A stretch of 64,000 nt of DNA from Theileria orientalis strain Shintoku (GCF_000740895.1 NC_025260.1:1-64000), one strand, 5' to 3'. Counted from the first letter of the stretch, positions 1-13,628 are shown. A program made the numbers and translations. The notes: generated from the letters alone by a model not told the origin.

Positions 1-178
1 TAAACCCTAAAACCCTAAAACACTAAAAACTAAAACCCTAAACCCTAAAACCCTAAAACCCTAAAAACCCTAAAACCCTAAAAACCCTAAACCTAAAACC
101 CTAAACCCTAAAACCCTAAACCCTAAACCCTAAACCCTAAACCCTAAACCCTAAACCCTAAAACCCTAAACCCTAAAC
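1..178. repeat. Telomere repeat array (CCCTAAA / CCCTAAAA)
   Basis: The first 178 bases are an uninterrupted run of CCCTAAA and CCCTAAAA units with a few degenerate copies (for example CACTAAAAA near the start). The C-rich strand reads 5' to 3' away from base 1, as expected for the left end of a chromosome. The mixed 7/8-mer pattern is usual for piroplasm telomeres. The array ends at CTTGCCCTAGAGG, where unique subtelomeric sequence begins. Confidence 0.98.
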
Positions 179-700
179 TTGCCCTAGAGGTCATGTGTCA
201 GCTTGTTCGAGTCATATCGGCTCGTTGGATATGGTTATGTGTGTATTCGGTATGGTATTGGTGTGTTAAGTATGGTGTTGACATGGTTTCTGCATGGTAT
301 CTTAGTGTTTGGTACACTAAAGGAGTGATATCAGTGTGTTCGGCATGGTGTTGACATGGTTTCTGCATGGTATCTTAGTGTTTGGTACTCTTACTGTAAC
401 ATATCTGAAGGTTATCGGTGATGTTTGCATGATATCTTAGTGTTTGGTACAATGAAGGTACTATATCTGGGTGGTTGGTATGTTATCGCCATGGTATCAG
501 AGTGTTAAGTATGGTGTTGACATGTTATCTTAATGTTTGGTACCCTGAGGGAGTGATATCGGTGTGTTATGTACCCTGTCGGCATGATATACAACCCTTG
601 CACATGGTGACGGTACCTTATCAGGGTCGTAGGTGTCCTGTTAGTGTAGTACCAGTGCCTTCTCGGTAGTATCAGTGTCTTAACAAAGTAAAAAATGTCA
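179..700. repeat. Subtelomeric tandem repeat, unit about 79 bp
   Basis: A unit built around the phrases GGTGTTGACATGG, CATGGTATCTTAGTG and TTTGGTAC recurs. Two nearly perfect copies start near 271 and 350 (spacing 79), with degenerate or truncated copies near 425 and 511. Open frames here are short and repetitive, and I see no coding signal. Its place directly inside the telomere fits a telomere-associated sequence. Confidence 0.85.
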
Positions 701-960
701 TATCAGTAGCCACATGGTGACTACTATGTGCCTCTTAAGTACCTACTAAATAACTACTAAGTCAGCAATTGTGCCCACTTGTCGCCTCTTAAGAACCTAC
801 TAAGTAACAACTAGTCGCCTACGGAACCCTCATATGCCCGTCCTATGCTCCTCATACGCTTTTCATACAACTATCAATAACATGGATCAACAACTCAAAT
901 AAACCTATACTGATATTATAATGGCAGCAACCGTTGACTCCAATAACTGGGGGGTAGGCA
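701..960. repeat. Short degenerate direct repeats (CTCTTAAG-ACCTACTAA)
   Basis: The phrase CCTCTTAAGTACCTACTAA near 731 returns as CCTCTTAAGAACCTACTAA near 786, each followed by a run rich in TAACTACTA. The rest is unremarkable AT-rich sequence with no supported gene. Confidence 0.6.
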
Positions 961-1480
961 TGTTTCTAGCACGTTTTGCATGTTCTCATAGGGTTTGGTA
1001 TGTATATACAGGGTGAGGGTACGGATGGCCATGATAGGTAAGGGTAGGTAACGGTTGGCCACTGACTGGTCATGGCAACCCAGGTCACTTGATTGTATAT
1101 ACGTGGTGCCACTGAGACACTCAACTGTATATATACGGGTGGTAGGTGCCATGTAGTACACCTAGTGTATATACAGGTGGCAGGGTCTACCGTATATAGG
1201 TTGGCCAGGGTGGCCCTGAGACATACCCCTCTTGTATATATACGGGTGGTGAGGGTGGCCATGGCATACCCCTGGTATATATATAGGGGTGACAGGTGGC
1301 CATCAGCCCATATGGCCATATGGTAGAATATGGAAGCCCATATGGCCGGGTATAGTAGCCGTATGGCAAGGTATGGAAGCCCATATGGCACGGATATGGC
1401 AGCCCATATAACAGGGTGATAAAAGGCGTATACGAGCCAATGACGGCTGGTATGGTAGGACATGACGCCCGGTAAAGATG
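961..1480. repeat. Subtelomeric minisatellites: GTATATACxGGTGG and AGCCCATATGGC types
   Basis: From about 990 to 1300 a GTATATA(TA)CGGGTGG-type motif recurs irregularly every 40-60 bases (copies near 1000, 1097, 1128, 1166, 1236 and 1277). From about 1308 to 1410 a second, shorter motif, AGCCCATATGGCnnGGTATG, recurs about every 20 bases. The frames that stay open across this stretch are by-products of the repeats (repeated Y, T, P and H) and are not accepted as genes. Confidence 0.8.
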
Positions 1481-1804
1481 GGTATTGCCACTCGGCTTAC
1501 CCGGTGTACCAGGTGACAATATGTTATCTTAGGTTATAAGGTAAACTAAAAACGGTGAATGGACTGACATTGATGAAAAACACAAGTGAACTGGTAATAT
1601 ATAGTGATAATTTAACATAACTTTACACATCTTCCAGTAGTTTTAATGACTAATATATGTATCATCTGTGATTAATTGCCCCTAGTTTGGCAATAAAGAT
1701 TTAATTTTATAAATCTTTGACCAAACACAAATCACCTATGGTACATTAGCTTTTAACAAAGTCACTCGTTTAAAGCCACCATTCTACCTACGCATCTGTG
1801 ATTG
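1481..1804. other. Spacer between subtelomeric repeats and first gene
   Basis: AT-rich single-copy-looking sequence that includes the 3' flank of the minus-strand FAINT gene. No gene, RNA or clear repeat is seen. Confidence 0.6.
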
Positions 1805-4800
1805 TTATTCGTGAAGGTAGCGTAAAGCTTCTTTGCTAGTTTTCGGCCTGGTTGGCATGGATGAATCAAAGTCGAGCTTGTTAATAAACTTGACTCGTTC
1901 ACAATATCTTGAATATTCCTCTTGGCGATTATTGGGAACTACTGGCTCAACTCCTACAAAAAAATAGTCATACCTGGAAAGACAATATTTAAGAGTATCA
2001 TGTTTCCATTGCCTACTAGTATATACTATCCTGAACTTGTACACAAACAGTGTGTTAGTGAACACGAGTATTACAATGTCGGATTTATTTGATTCTCTCT
2101 TATACCACTCTATTCTATGAGGGTACACGCCCGTTGGGAATGTGTATAGATCATATCTGTGGTGTTTCAGCCTGTTAAATGCATAGCCAGGGTTTGTTTG
2201 AGCGTAGAAAACGTTATCCTTAGCATTTCTAGCATAATCCCATTTCATATGATAGTAGCTTCTATGATAATCGGTGTCAAACTCAATTTTATTGAGTGTT
2301 CTATGTTTTTCAGTTTCTCGGTCCTTTTTAAATGTGTCAATTGGGTATGGAACGTTATCCATAACTATTATCCTGAAAGGATCTGTTATGTATTTCATGG
2401 CCTCATCATCGACTGACAAGTCTAGTATATTTTTGGCACGTTGTATGTCATTTTCCGTATAAATACCCGTAAATTGAGCAACAGAAGTTAATGTGGTTAC
2501 CAATTGTTTAGTTTCATCTTGTGTAAGTGTTTTACAATCACATTTCTGGATTTCTTTAACCTTAACCCATTTGGAAACGTAACTGTTCTTATCATGAGGT
2601 TTAAAAGCACTTCCGTGCAAACAAAACATCAAGGGGTAATTATAGTTCCGGTAATAGTAGACATATAAGTCGCCATATGCATAATCGTAAACCAATTTAT
2701 TTATAGGAGTTTGACCCGTTTCGTCAAACAGTTGAATCACAGCGTCCTTTTGGTCCCTACGGGGCAGTGACATTTTCAGAGCAGTTACGTAATACAAGTG
2801 ACTAGTCTGCACGGAACTTATCGCTTGTTTGTAACATTTAAAACTACTGTTTTCGAACCCGGGGCAAGACTCTTTGGATACGGTGACACTCGTCTGGGTC
2901 CCAGATAGAGTTGTATACTCGGTTGTGCCTTGGTGATTTATTGCGGAGAATGGGTAGCTGGGCCTTGTGAAGTGCAACTGGATCTTAGCAGAATACTTGA
3001 GGTTATATCTGACGTTGTTCAAAAACTCAAGAAGTTGGCTCTGATCACCCATAATCGTTGCAACAGTATCATCTTTGTCCCACTGCATAGTTCCAGGGAC
3101 TTCGTTACTTCTGACAGTCAGTTTGTAGTACTCATTGGTGTTAGCAGTACCAGCAGTGCCGTCCTTGAACTCCAAGATTACTAGCAGAGGGTCCTGGAAA
3201 TCAGAGTCAAACATGTGGAAATATCCCGTGACCTTGACCAAATGTCTCATTTTCTTGGCTGGTTCCTGTGTGGTCGTAACATAGTTGATTTTGTAGGCGT
3301 TATAGCCTCCATGGGCACTTTTGAATATAACATCACCCAGCGTGAATCCATTGCTATCATTGGCACCCTGCAGCCCGTTGTGTTCATACGTGTGCCTTTT
3401 GTATGATTTTACGGTGGTCTTAGTGATCTTAATGGTGATGGTTTTCTCAACAACATAATCATGAATGGAATATATGGCAGAGGCATTTTCCTTATTACTT
3501 GATATTTCGGATCTGGCATTTTTGGGCACAGTATCGAGACAGAGCTGCACTGGATTCAAGTAGCCAGCTATAGAAATTAGATTATCCAATAGTTTCTGCG
3601 TATTAGAGTCGCTAGAACCGGTTCCCGTATTGACACAGCTAGTGAAACCCTCAACCTCTACCCACTTGGCATAGTCTATCTTGACCTGATTGTTGCGCTC
3701 TGGGTCGCCTGTTCTTAAAGGTTTATAAACCTTGTTTTCATAGCACAACATCAGTGGCCTGGGATCTAGACCGTAATAATAAACATACAAATGGTTGTAC
3801 CCATTCTTATAGGTCGTTTTTATTTTGATGTTGCCTGAACTGTTGTAGAAATTTGCTTCAATGTATTTAGGGGTGTTTGTAACTGTATAGTTTTGTCCTT
3901 GTCCTTTCAAAGTAACATTGATACTGGGTATTAAGAACTTGATCTGGTCGGTTCCTGTGGCACTAATGGTTTGTGAAACGCACTTGAAATTGGAAGCTGT
4001 TAAGATTGGGATGTCTACTGCATTGACTGGTATATTTTGAGGCTGCGCAGATGTCGTTTTGCTAAGATCTGGTATTTGGGGCAATAAAATCCTAAGGGCG
4101 CTATCTACGTCAGATTTATTATATTGAGCCTGCTTGTCTATCAGTGCGATTGCTGTGTACACTGCTTTCGATTCGAGATTGCGCAATAGATTGATAAGGA
4201 GTTCGTTGTTTTTATCGGCCAATTTGCTGTGAGCCTGTTCCTTGCTGAAAGACACGTTTATCAACTCTCTGGAGGAAGTATAATCTAATACTTGCCAAAA
4301 CATACCCATTTCCTTTTTTATCTGATAGTAATATTCCCACCTAGAGGCGCCTGAACAATTTATATACACACAATTAAGAATTTAGGGAGTTAATTATAGA
4401 CACGTGTACGTGTGCGTATGGATATATAACAACTGATAAAGGATCTTGATCAGTTAGTAAATAAACGTATTAGTTATATAGGCTACTTACCGTTAGCATT
4501 GTCTTTGAGCTCAAAGGCTGCAAGCAAGGGGACACCAACCTTGTTACTGAAATAAACATTAACGGTATTCAATATCTTATTCTGGAAATCGTTAATTGCT
4601 CCTGCCTTATTCGCACTACTATTCCAATAAGTCAGAATGTTAGAATTATATATTACAAAAGAAGTTTTGTTGGCTGCATTTTTGGGAGTGTGTGTGTATT
4701 TCGTAAACCCTTGGACGGGATTAGTGCTATGTGCCACTTGAACCCTGCTGTTATAATTGTCGTCCTTTTTGTCCAACTGGTAAGTCACCGTGTCGTGAGC

Positions 4801-7800
4801 GGTATCATTGTCTGCAATCATATGGTCAAATATTGTTTTCTCATCAGTATAAGTTTCCAGATCCTTTATGTTTTTACCGGAGCTTATATCAGTGTCGAAT
4901 CGGGAGAGCCTATAATACCTTTTTGCGATACTATTATTCTTAAAATTTATAGACACCAGTAATGGCTTGTTGTGACTTGTATGATATCTGTTGTAGTACA
5001 CCTCCTCTTTGTTAATGGAACTGTTTTTATCACTAGTATCATTTTGTAAAACTAGCTTCGTATTACAATTTTCTTCTTTGCATACGTTAACGTCGCAAGG
5101 CTTAGGAATGGTATGTTGGTACACATAAGGCACGAACAAATTAGATGAGTAGTCAATCTGGGACTGAGTTGGATATTTGGACCAGTTGACAACATTTGAA
5201 CATTTGAGCTCGCTAAGTAGAACATCCAGCAGTTGCTGATTATGATTGGTTTGGTCAATTTTACAACTTTCGATTGAATCTACTTTAACCCATTTGGTAA
5301 GCTCGGTGTCCTTATTCAGTGGCCTGTAAGCCTTATTCTCATGGCACAGCAACAAAGGACTCGGATCATCTCCATATGAATACGTATAATACTTAGTAAC
5401 TACAGCGGTACTGGAATCTTCAGTTTCAATTTTTGCACAAAATAAATAGTCTCTATTCTGTGGGCTTGTAGTATCAGAACTGGTTTTATACAGGGAAATT
5501 TCGGTGTAAGAAGGAGTTGCAGTCGGACCAGTTGGTATTAAAAATCTCAATTCAATCTTATCTTTTTCCTTAAGGGAACCGCCCTCCTGGCCAAACCTAA
5601 CTTCGTGTTGGTACATATTGAATCCTAATTCTTCTAACTTATTAGATTCCTTTTTAGTGACAGCTATTGGATTAGTCGGAATGTTTGTGAGCTGAGGATT
5701 CGGTATAAGTTCGGGATTAGTCTTTTTAATGGCTTCATATACAGTATTATTATCATATGCATCATGCTTTTCTGTTAATAATACTATTGTATTGAGGGCC
5801 AAAAACTCTATTTTTTGCAACAACTTCACCAATACACTTTTATCCGAAGTAAGTTTGGAGTTTATTTGGTCGTTGACAATAGATTGGCCTAATAGGCTAC
5901 TATACTCATTCTGATCCAGTAACTGCCAATAAAGTTCGCCATTCTTCTTTTTATGGTAATAATATTCAACACTGTTGTTTTGTTTGGTAAATTGAACCAA
6001 TAGGGGCAACATAACTCTATTACTATGATAAACACTAAGGCTATTATAGACAATATTTTGGAGCCCAGTAATTACAACCATTGCTCCACTCTCATCCTGA
6101 CTCAGCAGGACATCACCATTATATATTACACAGGCCTTTTTGGAATTATTGTTGGCTGTAGGTCTGTGAGTGTATTTACTAAACCCTTTCTGTTTGAGTT
6201 CCTGAACCGATTCCTCAGCTAGGCTGATCTTGCCGCCATTGTAATTATTTTGGGCAGTGCTGTCAATCTTTTGATCTATTCTGTAGGTAATCAGGCTACT
6301 GAGGCTGTCATTCTCCTCCAATAGGGGTGTTAGCACAGTTTGTGCGTCAGTGTAATTGTCCATTGCGGATATATTCTTGCCCTGAGCCTTGTCAGTTGTA
6401 AAGCCGGACATTTTATAGTACTTTGTGCCACCGATGAAGTATAAAACGATTAGTAAGGGAGTGTTTGTCTCATCATATTTGTTATAGTAGACTTCGGAAC
6501 GTGAGTAGACCATCTTAGCATATTCTCCGTCAGGCTTTAGGGTGAGCTTTTCGTTGCCAGCCTTCAACACAGTAATGTTTTTTCCACTCTGTTGGCTCGC
6601 TGGCGTAAACTCATATTTGAGCATCAGCTTGCATGGAGGATACTCCTCACCACTCGTTGGCTTCTGGTACGTGTTAATGGCATTCGGGCTGCTGGCCAGA
6701 CCAAATTTGTAATATGTTTGTTCTGCTGTTTCTTTTAACTTGTTCAACAATTGAACCATCACCTCATTGTCATTGTTAGTCAAATGGGTGTGTATATTGG
6801 CCTTATTGATATTTTTTCCTAAAAACGCATTTATGGCGTTTTCATTTATCGGTTCCCAGTGTATAGCGGTTTTTTCGTACAGTTTTTGATAAAAATAGTC
6901 AACCTTATTATTATGGAAAAATCCGACCAATAGAACCTCGTCCGATTCGGGGCTAAAAAAGACATCAATTTGTTTTATCATAATTCCTTGTACATTATCA
7001 ATAGATACTGCTTTCTTGTTGCTGGTGTTCCACTGCGTTAAAATGTTGAGCTTATGTAATATATAGGATTTTTTGATGGTTCCACCTTTAGGTGTGTGTT
7101 TATATCTCATAAAGCCACTGCTCTTAATTTTATTTGAATTATTGGTTGTGTTTTCTACATTTACCTTAGAACTGTTGTAGGTGTTGTCCTTGTGGTCGAT
7201 CTGGTAAGTTATGCTGCCGAGAACTGCGTCGTTGTCCGCAATCATCAATGACAAAAACTCCTTTTCGCTCGGGTACGCCGGGAGCCCAAATGTGGTCTTG
7301 GCGCTGGTGTTGGTTTTATCGCTTTCAAATTCTGAGAACCGGTAGTATTTTGTGTGATCCTGACGATTCTTCTCCTCGCAATATAACACTAACATAATTG
7401 GGTGTGTGAATGTCATATCGTATTTGTTGAAGTAGAGATACTGGGAGTAGACCATGTAGTTTTTGTGGTCTCCTTCCCTCAGTATCACCTTGTTACTGCA
7501 TTGTGCATCCTTGCAAACTTGAATATCTCCGATCTTGTCATACATTAGCTGGTTCCTGTAAAATTTGAACAATTTGCAGGTAGAGTGTTCAATGGTTGCT
7601 TTTGGAATTATGTAGGTTTCAATCACGTTCAGCATCAGCAATGTTTTACGAAGTTCTTCCAATAAAGTAGAATTTTGACCTGTTTCGCAGGGACACTTGG
7701 TAATAGTATCCACAGGTACCCATTTGGTAGTGTAGCTCTCTTTGTTTAAAGGCCTATAGGCTTTGCCTCCATAGCAGACCAGCAAAGGCCTTTCGTCCGT

Positions 7801-10431
7801 ATCTTCGCTGAAATACACTTGAACATTCCCCTTGCAAGTGTTGTAATAGATCTTGTTTATGGGCGTTAGGCCATTCGAATCTGAGTACAACTTTATTTCT
7901 ATAACGTTGCTACTTCGGGGTTGGCGAAGGAACAGCCGTAAGCCGCCAATGGCATTTATTCCCGTTTCTCCGTCGAGTCGATGTTCATAGTACTTAAACC
8001 ATTTAAATTCACCCTCTCCTGGCAACTCTACTGGATCAGACAGGGATATTGGTAAGGTAGGACCGCCCTGTACTTGACTGCCGCTAACTTCGTAAATTTT
8101 ACCTCTATAAGTTTTAGATCCGCCGTCTCCCTGCCTGTTGCCGATTATAACCTGGAGTGTATTGGCAAAATCATGACGTATCTGATTCAGTTTTTCACCG
8201 AGTGCTTCAAAATTGGCAAGGTCAATTTGTTCATCGACCTTTTGATAAAGCTTGGCTGGGCCCGTATTTGACTTCAATATGTAATATGGCCGATAACTAT
8301 TGTCGTTTTTGACAGCAACCAACAGTGGCACGCTGAAATCAGCATCATCTTTGAAGTAGTAGGTCACCACCTCGGAGGCGGTGGTGTAAGGATTTACAGC
8401 TGTGGTTGCTGATATGCACTTTGCGTCACGTTCATTGGTACCAAATTTGATGCAACTTGCATCGTAGGACACATTTCCTAGTCTGTACCCCTGTTTAGCA
8501 GTGTGAACATATTTATCATAGCAGAATTTGCAGCCAGTAACTGATGTGCCGGCCGTTTTGCTAACCACATTCTGTACGGGGGTTCCATTGAATGTGTGTA
8601 CTGTATACGCAGTCTGGCCAGAAAGCTTTATATTTACTGGGTTTAGCAACTCGCTGACTTGAACGAGCGTTTCAAGCAACTTATTGACTTCACTTCCCGA
8701 AACTAGAGCCTCGCAGTGAGAAATAGAACTAACACGGACCCATTCTTGAAAATATTTATCCAAGCTATGTGGCCTATAGGCCTTACCTCCGTAGCATAGT
8801 AACATGGGTCTAGCATCAACTTGATTTCCTGGAGATGAGTAATAAATGTATAATTTATTATTGTTATCTTTGCCAAAATCTTTTGAATAATAAATGAATT
8901 CCTCTTTGGTTTTCTCGTCATTATAAAATGAGATCTCCGTATATTTCCCTTCCCCGGCACTGGTGGGAACCAATACTCTTAATTGTAAACTTTCTGAAGA
9001 TCCGTTAGGTTGAATTGATTGAGAATAGCATTTAAATCCAGATGATTCAAGAGGTGTGAAATTTTCAAGGAAAACATCAACTTCATTTGGCTGATGCTCG
9101 TAATTGGATTGAGATAATGTTAAGGGAGTTGCTGATGCAAGAACTGAGGTAACAAGGCTCTTTTCGTACCGGCTCGTTTTATCCAGTAGTAATATAAGAT
9201 TATCATCGTTTTTCCACTCTCCATTTTGGAACTTGTAATGATAAAGCTTGTCCAAATAGTCTACAAAAACTATTAAATAAGGTTCGTGATTGAGATGTTG
9301 GTAGACTCTGACACTTTTTGTGATTTTTGGTGTGTCCTTCAACTGTATTACAGTTGAATTATACATCAAATGGTCGATAAAAAATTTATTATCATTGGAT
9401 GGAGTGTGTTCAAAGCACCTATGCACACGTTCTATATTTATTTCGTTGATATAAGATGCTAACTTTAAATTATTTACAACTGTTTCTACTCCTTCTGATC
9501 CTATACAGTAATTATCTATTTGATAGGAACGATCACTAGTATCTGTTTTCTGATTGATGTCTATAGTATATTTGAACCCATTCTTGCAAGCGTAATAATT
9601 GAGTTTATCATACAAGAAATCTAAAAAGGAAGGATCGTGAAAAGCTGGAAAGTAAACGTGATGCCATTTTTCCTCAGGTGTGTAGCCATAAAATTGTCTT
9701 TTGTCAAATGTGTACAAAAATTCTATTAAAAGAGGAAAATTGTTATATGCATAAACCTGTATTGAATATACATTGTTTTTGTATGGAATGTCCAAATTTG
9801 ACTCAGTAGACCTTTTAACATCATTTTCAAATTTAGTTGTCAATTCTGTATTATTATACAATATTTTACCTAATCTTGTTGACTCCAAGTTATAATTTCT
9901 TAATGTGTACCTTTTAAACCTATCTTCTGAAAATTTCAGATTTGTAACATAAACTTTAGAATTATTACTGTCATAATCAGCAATATTAGACAAATTTATA
10001 TCAACAATTGCATCAATATCTGAATGGATTCTGGGCTTTATGTTTGTAACTAATTTTTTAGAAAAAATAGCCTGAACATCCAATGATTCTTTTTCATTTA
10101 TAAGTAAAACAGAAGATTGTTCTAAATTTAATTGGATAATGGAAGGTGTTTCAAACGACCATACGACAGATGCAGATAACAAAAGTTGGTCGCTCACAAG
10201 CAGCTGGTCGAAATACAGTCTTTCCTTTCCATTATATATGTCTTTTAATAAAACTGGATTGGAAAACTTATGTGTATATAAATTTTGTAACTCTGTCGTT
10301 TTTTTTACGGTAACCTGACTAGATCCACTAGAATAGTCTGCGATTTTGCCAATATTTAATTCCAAACAGATAGTCTTTTGAATAAAAAACCTAAACAATA
10401 AATATGAAACGAATGTGTAAATGTTTTTCAT
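1805..10431 (-). CDS. FAINT (DUF529) domain multi-module secreted protein, copy A (about 2,828 aa, two exons)
   Basis: A giant secreted Theileria protein. Exon 1 is 10431-4491 and exon 2 is 4350-1805. They are joined by a 140-nt intron (donor GTAAGTAGCC, acceptor TTGTTCAG) that restores frame at NANG|ASRWEYYY. The N-terminus is hydrophobic (MKNIYTFVSYLLFRFF) and looks like a signal peptide. The body is a chain of FAINT-type modules: five copies of a motif like RPLLLCYxNKAYRPL followed by a KWV-V segment and a Cys, alternating with modules ending PLL-V-FK-N--YY. FAINT proteins are a large, mostly secreted Theileria family whose molecular role is largely unsettled; export into the host cell is inference here. 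No transmembrane segment beyond the N-terminus and no enzymatic motif is seen. The nearest relative in the window is copy B at 34.8-40.4 kb, which shares the N-terminus (ELNIGKI / ELDIGKI) and the position of this intron. Confidence 0.9.
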
Positions 10432-12749
10432 TGTAAATAAATATGTACACCATTCTTTTAAAGGATTATTTTTATAATATTAAAATAAAACTGTGGATCT
10501 GTAGTTAAAACCATTCCGAACTTAACTGTATTTAAGTTAAAAACTAGAGGGTATTTACAAGTAAATTTAATGAATTTTTGTACTTAATCGATTTGCCCTA
10601 TCCCTAGAGATGCGAATCATTTATGTGTTATAATTAATTTTTTGGTCTTTTTTTTAATCAAAATAAACTCGAAATCCGTCTAGAAATATACCTAAAAACA
10701 TAAATTATATACTATATATATAACTCAAGAAAACTAAATTAAAAATTATGATCATTCAAGTAGGTAAACTTATAAAACATTATATTTTACAGTTAAACTT
10801 AAAACAAGGTGAAAATATTTCAACTGTTATACATCAAAATTTTAGACCTAGATAAACCTTCATGAGCTATTAAAGAGTAATCTGGTCTTAAGGTTACAAA
10901 TTTGATGTTTAATAGCTTAGAGTCAAATAAGAATTAAACCCTAAAGGATCGATCACTGGGCTACTATACAATGACAATATTAATTCAAATTATTATCGTA
11001 AATCTTTAATCACGTTTTTTATTGGCATTATTTTATTAATGTCGATTTCATACACATAATCCCGAGATAGGCTTAAGACCACAAAAAACTTTTAAGAGTA
11101 TATCAAAACAACATATACCACAACAACATATCATTACACATTTCGCCAGTTTAACATAATTACTAAAGGATCCGTTGCAGGGAACGACAAGACTAAAACC
11201 GAATTGTACATAGTTAACTATTACTGCAAAGATAAAATGTCGATTTATCCTAACACATCGTGCTTATAAATACAGATTCAAACATAATAGTAGATCTTTA
11301 ATAATGAAGTGTGATTTAAAAAGAGATAAAAAAAGTTTGTGTGTGTGGATGTGTGATAAAAACAAATACAAAGAATACCTTAAAATAACCATTTAAAAGA
11401 AAATCTTAATAAACCAAAACCTTCCAACTTCAAAATAAACTTTACATCTATCTAGACCATAATCACTTGATATCTACTAGTGTGAAAATAGTATATAAAA
11501 ACCAGCTACACATTTTTAACAACCAAGATAGCGGCAGTAGCCACATCCATGAATCCCCGAGTAATCTTATATCTTCATATAGTCTTAGCCCAAAGATATC
11601 ATTTTTAGAGCCCAGACTCGATTATATGTTATACATTAGGTTGTATGTAAACAATTAAACCCAACATATTAAAAACGTGATACTGGACAATATACACATT
11701 TTCATTCCATCTAAATTTAAGACAACCATACCACAAAAACTGTAAAAATCATTTTATTTGAAATAACAAATACAGCACAATGACAGGATTAAGAAACGTT
11801 AAAGATAAAACAACTTTATTTCCTTATATCGCAGTTTCATTTTATTCCATAGTCGTTCGCCAAGAAGATGTAAAAGTCTCCCACAGAATTTTGGTAGACT
11901 TAGTTTAAATAAAGTCACAAATAAATAAGTTCAGTCATGTATAGTATACGTATTAAACACATAACTATGTAAATAAAGACAATGAAGATTAAAGAATCCA
12001 GTATCACGATTTATTCAGATTCATAGGGTAAAAAGAGGAGATTTAAATCACTTTGTTAAATGTAAAAATAAAAGTATTGTTACATGTGCAGTTATTAAAT
12101 TCATAACCAATATACAATCTTTATATAGGCGTTTGCGATTAATACACCAGATTTAAAAAAAAGGTTTATAGATTCGCTTCGTGATAACGAACTCGAACCT
12201 CAAGTTTAAAAGTATGAAGTAACGTGGGGAACTACATACCTAAAAACACAAATAAATGGTTAATAGAATTGCCTGTTAACTAAATATCTGATATATATAT
12301 CTGGATTAAAAATTCGATAATACACATCTCAGTGATTAGGGGTTTTAGATTAATATTTGAGTTTGTAAGTGTGTGTATAGGAATTGTTAGTGTTTGGTGT
12401 TTATTGTATATAAATTGATGTTAAGCACTATGATTCCTGGATACCCAACGATTATACCACCAACTAAAACCACTCAATTATTCTAAACTCTGTTTCAGGG
12501 TTCTTAAAAGCATTTACCTGAAACCCTCTATTTCCGATTTATTACCTCAATAAAAACCAAAAATTATAAAAATATATTGTGGTTGACATTATTTTTAATT
12601 AGTCAATGTCTATGTTAATTTTGAAAATTATAACAAAAAGCCATCATTTAACTGGTCAGTATTTAGTTGTTATCATATCTGTTGCCACCTAAAACTACAA
12701 TACACATTTTGTGTGTTTCAAGTATGATCGCATTGTATTTAGAATATTT
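10432..12749. other. Long AT-rich intergenic region
   Basis: About 2.3 kb of AT-rich DNA between the 5' end of FAINT copy A and a relic region. It should contain that gene's promoter. Frames are short and lack any recognisable protein. One CCCTAAA word occurs near 10938 and is probably chance. I see no RNA gene. Confidence 0.6.
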
Positions 12750-12887
12750 ATGGCCGCCCCGGTTTCTGAAGCATCTTCAGCCGAAGGACAATCTATGGTA
12801 CAAGAAGTTAACGAGGCATCAAAGGAGTGCCTTACAAGTTATTACATAATTACTCAACAATGTAGTAACAGTGTAATTTCAATGTAG
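12750..12887 (+). pseudogene. Small Ala/Ser/Glu-rich open frame, possible gene relic (45 codons)
   Basis: An ATG at 12750 opens a 45-residue frame beginning MAAPVSEASSAEGQS and ending at TAG 12887. The bases are clearly more GC-rich and codon-like than the surrounding AT-rich DNA. Composition and position resemble the broken Ser/Gly/Glu-rich frame at 26838-27060: each lies a few hundred bases upstream of a decayed Tpr/Tar-like tail. It could be the broken 5' exon of an old family member or a real tiny gene; I favour a relic. Confidence 0.4.
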
Positions 12888-13209
12888 TATTGTTTATATG
12901 TGTTAATAGCCTAGGATAATATGTGTGTTCGCAGTTCTGTGCTAGAAGATTGACAGTCCATGACTAATTGTTTTATGTAGAAACCATAAAAGTTTAAAAC
13001 AAGTGGTAGATGTATCTTTGATTAAGATATGATAATTATTGTATTATCTTCACAAAACGTATAGAAAAAATAAAAATGTGTAAGATTCCATGGCAAAAGT
13101 ATCATAATTAAGGTATTAGCAATAATTAGGTGATGGGTATAACATTACAGGAATATCATTATGGTTTTTTATGTGTTGTGATATAATATCAAAATGATGT
13201 GTATTAGCC

Positions 13210-13296
13210 AAAAATGTTAAAAAAGGTTGGTGAATATTTAGACAAAGGTTTATAAAGACATGGACAGATTTAAGGATAGAATTAAGTTATATATAA
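13210..13296 (+). pseudogene. Decayed C-terminal fragment of a Tpr/Tar-like membrane protein
   Basis: Read from 13225, the bases give GW-stop-IFRQRFIKTWTDLR and end at TAA 13296. This matches the tail of the intact gene at 19482-21044, which reads LGWYIFRQTFRKTWADFKGD. A stop has replaced Tyr, and the reading frame just upstream (ATGTTAAAAAA) is shifted relative to the intact ATGTCTAAAAGTAAC. Only the tail is recognisable; the upstream 200 bases share short words with 27580-27750. It is a non-functional remnant. Confidence 0.7.
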
Positions 13297-13628
13297 TAAA
13301 ATATTTTTAATTGAATTTAGTAATTTTTGGTTATAATAAAATTTTATACATATTTAAATATTATTATACCTTATTTGTTGTTGTTTTATAGGATTAATGG
13401 TCAATTGTAGCTTTTTATAGTGCCACACATCTATATGTTGGATGCTAGACACATTAGTACATTATATTTGCCAAATTGACAGATTATTACAATATATTTA
13501 TTAAAAATATTGGCTAACAATACTTATATCACATAAAGTGCAATTAAAAAATTACAGTCAAAGTACAATAAACTGTAGAAGCATTCTATTAAACTTTGGT
13601 CGTTGAATAATAAAATTTAAATGACAAT

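Noticed and set aside
475..669. 64-codon plus-strand frame beginning near 475
   Set aside because: Lies in the 79-bp tandem repeat and arises from its lack of stops in one frame.
916..1519. Overlapping open frames of 77-165 codons on both strands in the subtelomeric repeats
   Set aside because: They follow the minisatellite period, consist of repeated Y/T/P/H/M words, and have no start context or family resemblance.
10936..10944. Interstitial telomere-like words near 10938 and 48010
   Set aside because: Single units in AT-rich DNA, expected by chance.
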